From the NCBI RefSeq assembly GCF_000316035.1, contig NZ_ANHX01000029.1, positions 62,001-126,000 of the forward strand: a stretch of DNA of 64,000 nucleotides. The letters run 5' to 3'. Numbering within the stretch: the first letter of the stretch is position 1; the number at the start of each line of letters is the position of its first letter. Origin of the DNA: Paenibacillus sp. PAMC 26794 (GTDB lineage: Bacteria; Bacillota; Bacilli; Paenibacillales; Paenibacillaceae). The notes beneath the pieces are model-generated. The model saw nothing but the letters and a program-made list of their open reading frames with translations. It searched no databases and was not told the DNA's origin. Both the position numbers and the translations under genes were made by a program. Below, one piece after another: positions 60,295 through 64,000 of this stretch.

Positions 60295-60684
60295 CTAGAA
60301 AAATCCTGGTGGGCGTGGACCTGGACCATAAGGACCGAATCCAGGACCAGGTCCATATCCGCCACCAGGTCCTCCAGGTCCATATCCCGGTCCGTAGCCT
60401 GGACCATATCCAGGTCCTGGTTTCGGTCCAGGTCCAAAGCCGGGGCCGAATCCGGCACCCTGTCCATAAGCATAAGGCAGTGTAGCAATAGCGAGCAGAT
60501 CAAACAATACTAGTGGTAAAATCGCTTTTGTACGTACTTTTTTGCCATTCAGACGCTTCAGTACCAGTTTATTGCCCGATACTTTCAACAGCTTTCCCGT
60601 AACCCGAGTGCCGTCTTTTTTGATTGCAACAATATTTTTGCCTATTAATTTCATCGCTTCATCACGCGTAACTTGTTGTTTCAT
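60295..60684 (-). CDS. small protein with Sm-like start and Gly/Pro/Tyr-rich tail
   Basis: A 129-residue protein in three parts: residues 1-55 resemble an Sm/KOW-like beta barrel (IGKNIVAIKKDGTRVTGKLL, VSGNKLVLKRLNGKKVR); residues 56-75 are a hydrophobic helix (AILPLVLFDLLAIATLPYAY); residues 76-129 are a low-complexity tail of GPG, GYG and GFGP units. Such tails occur in spore coat or surface proteins. GAGGAGGAGG precedes the ATG. Function unknown; no paralogue in the window. Confidence 0.7.
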   Translation of the reverse strand: MKQQVTRDEAMKLIGKNIVAIKKDGTRVTGKLLKVSGNKLVLKRLNGKKVRTKAILPLVLFDLLAIATLPYAYGQGAGFGPGFGPGPKPGPGYGPGYGPGYGPGGPGGGYGPGPGFGPYGPGPRPPGFF

Positions 60685-60875
60685 ACTTTCCCCTCCTCCT
60701 CGGATCGTTCAAAACAGTGTATTCGTCCATCACTGAATTCGCCTGTTTCTTTGTCCCTACCTGAAAATATGGGTATCCGCACGAGAACCAAAGTAAACGT
60801 GAAAAAGTGGCTTGGCCCCTCCTTGGGTTGGACTTTCACCAACAAGATCATGCGTGCCTCTGGGCACGCAGAAAA

Positions 60876-60908
60876 CAAAAAAGGCCCGCACAAGGCGGAC
60901 CCTTTATC
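60876..60908 (-). terminator. terminator of the nup operon
   Basis: AAAGGGTCCGC pairs with GCGGGCCTTT (one mismatch) and is followed by a T-run on the minus strand. The sequence from here to 60685 carries no supported gene. Confidence 0.85.
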
Positions 60909-60945
60909 AAAAATTTGAATAGCTAAACTGATATGGAAAAGGTTG

Positions 60946-61908
60946 TTACCTTTTACCCGGATCATAAGCTTCACCGAGTGCAGACGGAGCCGAAGAACGT
61001 CCAACCGCTGCAACAAGAACGATGATGGTAAGCAGGTAAGGCAACATATAAATAATTTCCTGGGGAATACTTTGTGACCATTCGAACAACTGTACATAGT
61101 TTCGGATCGCTTGAGAGAATCCAAAGAAGACAGCCGCACCAAAGGCACCAATCGGATTCCACTTACCAAAGATCATAGCTGCTATGGCAATATAACCTTG
61201 ACCGGAAACCGTATTGTGTGAGAATGTACCTGTAGTCGTCAATGTGATCGCAGCTCCACCAATGGCCGCAAGCGCACCACTGATCATAACAGCAACATAG
61301 CGATAACGACGCACTTTAACACCAACCGTATCAGCCGCACTTGGATGTTCACCCACAGAACGAAGGCGCAGACCAAATGGCGTTTTGAACATGATGTAAT
61401 ACGTCAGGAATACGAATAGAATTGCCAGATATGTCGTTGGATATACGTTCTTGAAGAAGGCTTCACCAAGCAAAGGAATCTCTTTCAAGAATGGCACATC
61501 AAACTTGCTGAAACCTTGTACCAACGGGGAATCACCAGAACCTTCAAACAACAATTTAACCAAGTACAACGTACTTCCTGCTGCCAAAAAGTTAATGACG
61601 ATACCACTGATAATCTGGTCTGCCTTAAATGTGATAGACGCAACGGCGTGAATCAGCGATACCAGTACGCCCAATAAAATCGCGAGCAAAATACCCATCC
61701 AGGCCGATGTTGTTCCACCCATGCCCGCTTCTTGAGCATAATGCGCCCCGATTCCAGCTGCAAAGGCACCAAAGACCATAAAACCTTCAAGTCCAAGGTT
61801 CGTTACACCTGATTTTTCCGAAAAAATTCCGCCGAGTGATGCAAAAATCAATGCCGTAGCAAAGACAAGCGTCGTATTGATAATTTGCCCAATTGTCAAC
61901 AAGTCCAT
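60946..61908 (-). CDS. nupQ: nucleoside ABC transporter permease, NupQ-like
   Basis: A 320-residue permease of the BPD_transp_2 family with about eight to nine membrane segments and GGIFSEKSGVTNLGLEGFMVFGA, the family's signature near residue 27. In Bacillus, NupNOPQ (YufNOPQ) imports guanosine and other nucleosides. It starts directly after the nupP stop (TAGATG) and is the last gene of the operon. Confidence 0.85.
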   Translation of the reverse strand: MDLLTIGQIINTTLVFATALIFASLGGIFSEKSGVTNLGLEGFMVFGAFAAGIGAHYAQEAGMGGTTSAWMGILLAILLGVLVSLIHAVASITFKADQIISGIVINFLAAGSTLYLVKLLFEGSGDSPLVQGFSKFDVPFLKEIPLLGEAFFKNVYPTTYLAILFVFLTYYIMFKTPFGLRLRSVGEHPSAADTVGVKVRRYRYVAVMISGALAAIGGAAITLTTTGTFSHNTVSGQGYIAIAAMIFGKWNPIGAFGAAVFFGFSQAIRNYVQLFEWSQSIPQEIIYMLPYLLTIIVLVAAVGRSSAPSALGEAYDPGKR

Positions 61909-62988
61909 CTACAACACCTTCTCTTTCTTACGCTTCGAATAGAACGGTTTAAGTATCCAGCGCACGATGCCTTGTGCCGCAATGAAGAAGATAATCGAAC
62001 CGATCACAATCCGAATAATCTCAGGCGGAACATCCGCAGCAAAACTCATACCTGCAGATCCGTACGTGAGGGTACCGAACAGCACTGCCCCCAATAACAC
62101 CCCAAACGGATGATTCAAACCAATCAGGGCAACCGCAATTCCGTCAAAACCTGTTCCCGGCGAACCGGACATTACAGTCTGGTACTGGAACACCCCGAGC
62201 ACCTGGAAAGCACCGCCAAGACCGGCAAGCATACCACTGATAAACATCGCTTTTACGATATTCCGGTTAACATGCATACCTGCATATTCAGCCGCATTAG
62301 GGTTGTAACCTACCGCGCGGATTTCATAACCTTGTTTTGTTTTCCACATATAGATATAAAAGAGCACAGCCATCACAATAGCAATCAATGTACCCATATG
62401 CACACGCGAGTTGCCCATCATCTCAGAGAGCCATGTCAGACTAATCGAAGCCGAATCGCTGATATTCACGGAACGATTCTCGCCCTTCAAGAGCAAGAAT
62501 TGGCGTACGATAAGGTTGGCCAGATACAGACCAATCCAGTTCAACATAATACTGCTGATAACTTCATTGACCCCACGTGAAGCTTTCAGATAACCAGCAA
62601 TAGCTGCCCATAGACCACCAAACAGTGCACCGGCAATCAAAGCCAGTGGCGCATGGAGGTAGATCGGCAAACCAGCAAATTTAACACCAACAAATGTTGC
62701 AGCCGTCATTCCGACGAGAAATTGACCTTCTCCCCCGATGTTAAACAACCCTGCACGAGATGCAAATGCAAATGCAAGACCAGTCATAATTAGTGGTGTC
62801 ATTTCCCGTACCGCTTCACCAAAGTTGTACATGTCTCCAAACACTTTGGTGAACAACGCGCCATAGGCTTCAATCGGATTGTAGCCACCAACCAGCATGA
62901 CAACACCACCGAGAATTAGACCCATAATGATAGCCACTACAGGCAAAATGAATGAATCTCGGGTAAACCATTTCAATACGTTACTCAT
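61909..62988 (-). CDS. nupP: nucleoside ABC transporter permease, NupP-like
   Basis: A 359-residue permease with about nine membrane segments; SRAGLFNIGGEGQFLVGM near residue 78 is the BPD_transp_2 signature that also appears in NupQ. It forms the second half of the membrane channel. The start overlaps the nupO stop by eight bases. A basic C-terminal tail (KPFYSKRKKEK) ends the protein. Confidence 0.85.
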   Translation of the reverse strand: MSNVLKWFTRDSFILPVVAIIMGLILGGVVMLVGGYNPIEAYGALFTKVFGDMYNFGEAVREMTPLIMTGLAFAFASRAGLFNIGGEGQFLVGMTAATFVGVKFAGLPIYLHAPLALIAGALFGGLWAAIAGYLKASRGVNEVISSIMLNWIGLYLANLIVRQFLLLKGENRSVNISDSASISLTWLSEMMGNSRVHMGTLIAIVMAVLFYIYMWKTKQGYEIRAVGYNPNAAEYAGMHVNRNIVKAMFISGMLAGLGGAFQVLGVFQYQTVMSGSPGTGFDGIAVALIGLNHPFGVLLGAVLFGTLTYGSAGMSFAADVPPEIIRIVIGSIIFFIAAQGIVRWILKPFYSKRKKEKVL

Positions 62989-64000
62989 GCGTAGTACCTC
63001 TCTTTTGGGTGCTGCCCGCCATCATCAAGCCGAGCTCCCTGTCATTGGTTTCTTCCGGCAGCACCTCGCCAACGATCTGGCCTTCATAGATGACAGCAAT
63101 TCGGTCAGATACATTGATAATCTCATCAAGCTCAAATGAAATCAACAGAACCGCCTTACCTTGATCGCGCTGTGCAATCAGTTGCTTTTGCACGAACTCA
63201 ATAGCCCCTACATCCAAACCACGCGTTGGTTGCGCAGCGATAAGCAATTCAGGATTTTTATCTACCTCACGGGCGATAATGGCCTTTTGCTGGTTTCCTC
63301 CGGACAAAGAACGAGCTTTGGTCTCGATGCTTGGTGTACGCACGTCAAATGCCTCAACAAGCCGCTTAGCCTGCTTTTTGATGGCATCGAAGTTAAGGAA
63401 TCCTTTACGGGTGTATGGTGCTTTATAGTACGATTCCAGAACGATATTTTCACTCACTGAAAAATCAAGTACAAGTCCGTGTTTATGGCGATCTTCCGGA
63501 ATATGGGCTACACCCGACTCCGAGATATGGCGCGGAGAATGATTGGACAGCTCCTTGCCCTGCAAACGGATCGATCCACTCTCTACTTTACGCAGTCCGG
63601 TAAGGGCTTCAATCAGTTCGCTCTGCCCGTTACCATCAACGCCGGCGATGCCGACAATCTCTCCTGCACGTACGTTCAGGTTAAGTTGGTTCAGAACCGA
63701 AATACCTTCTTTATTCTTGGCGGTCAATTTGCTGACTTCGAGCACGTTGGCTCCAGGTGTAGCCGGCTTTTTGTCCACTTTGAATGTGACATTCCGACCT
63801 ACCATCTTCTCTGCCAGTTCATTCGGATTGGTTTCCGATGTTTTGACCGAATCAATCACTTTACCCCGACGAATGATCGTTACCGTATCGGAGATTTCCA
63901 TGATCTCTTTCAGTTTGTGCGTGATCAAAATAATGGACTTTCCTTCAGCTACAAGCTTCTTCATGATGATCATCAATTCTTTGATCTCTTGAGGTGTCAG
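62981..64000 (-). CDS. nupO: nucleoside ABC transporter ATPase, NupO-like (5' end outside the window)
   Basis: The last 339 residues of a two-domain ABC ATPase of the sugar/nucleoside type. At the window edge the frame continues without a start, beginning LTPQEIKEL just after where the first domain's Walker B would lie. The H-loop ITHK of domain 1 is visible, then a complete second domain with Walker A-like GVDGNGQSE, signature LSGGNQQK, and AAQPTRGLDVGA. It powers nucleoside uptake with NupP and NupQ; the binding lipoprotein NupN must lie beyond the edge. Confidence 0.88.
   Translation of the reverse strand: MTPQEIKELMIIMKKLVAEGKSIILITHKLKEIMEISDTVTIIRRGKVIDSVKTSETNPNELAEKMVGRNVTFKVDKKPATPGANVLEVSKLTAKNKEGISVLNQLNLNVRAGEIVGIAGVDGNGQSELIEALTGLRKVESGSIRLQGKELSNHSPRHISESGVAHIPEDRHKHGLVLDFSVSENIVLESYYKAPYTRKGFLNFDAIKKQAKRLVEAFDVRTPSIETKARSLSGGNQQKAIIAREVDKNPELLIAAQPTRGLDVGAIEFVQKQLIAQRDQGKAVLLISFELDEIINVSDRIAVIYEGQIVGEVLPEETNDRELGLMMAGSTQKRGTTHE

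Overview
The window reads as chromosomal DNA of a spore-forming, low-to-moderate GC Gram-positive bacterium, most likely Paenibacillus. The signs are S-box and T-box leaders, a Spo0E-type phosphatase, a CotF-type coat protein, the khtTU antiporter pair, a pheST-zapA-mutS2-DUF350 block syntenic with Bacillus, futalosine-pathway menaquinone synthesis (mqnC), and strong AGGAGG ribosome-binding sites. There is no rRNA, CRISPR array, transposase, integrase or prophage module. Most genes lie on the minus strand and most transcription units end in clear intrinsic terminators.

Layout. 0.5-3.3 kb (+): K+/H+ antiporter khtTU and a YitT-family membrane protein. 3.4-5.3 kb (-): a zinc alcohol dehydrogenase and aldo/keto reductase pair. 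5.6-6.7 kb (-): mqnC. 7-10.6 kb (-): metA-metI-metC behind a SAM-I riboswitch. 10.8-12 kb (+): a CorA transporter with a promoter, an upstream ORF and a structured leader. 12-19.4 kb (-): HRDC protein, ROK sugar kinase, MOSC protein, phosphodiester glycosidase, 5'-3' exonuclease, ArsC-like protein, pseudouridine synthase, cobalamin adenosyltransferase. 19.5-20.2 kb (+): DedA. 20.2-24.5 kb (-): cobU, lipoprotein, Spo0E-like, alaRT, coat proteins. 24.6-27.1 kb: oxidoreductase and MFS transporter, convergent. 27.3-38.9 kb (-): zinc ribbon, DUF350, mutS2, a 902-residue ZapA protein, and pheST under a T-box, with two plus-strand genes in between. 38.9-41.3 kb (-): VmlR-like ABC-F gene with an attenuator leader, and tRNA-Gly. 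41.5-49.8 kb (-): GGDEF/EAL protein, aldolase-family protein, MoxR-DUF58-DUF4129 operon, histidine kinase. 50-59.7 kb (-): zinc-binding protein, PerR-box peroxiredoxin, leuB, then ilvB-ilvH-ilvC-leuA under a leucine T-box, with a plus-strand aldo/keto reductase between leuA and leuB. 59.8-64 kb: GNAT protein, Gly/Pro-rich protein, and a nucleoside ABC transporter (nupOPQ) that runs off the right edge.

Regulation by the nascent transcript recurs: one SAM riboswitch, two T-boxes (UUC/Phe and CUC/Leu), an ABC-F leader with a promoter, three short ORFs and a terminator before the gene, and a CorA leader whose short ORF begins with an Asp/Pro-rich peptide resembling the Mg2+-responsive MgtL leader peptide. 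The last two, and the ZapA protein with its run of 11-residue coiled-coil repeats, are the most promising leads. All functions are inferred from sequence alone.
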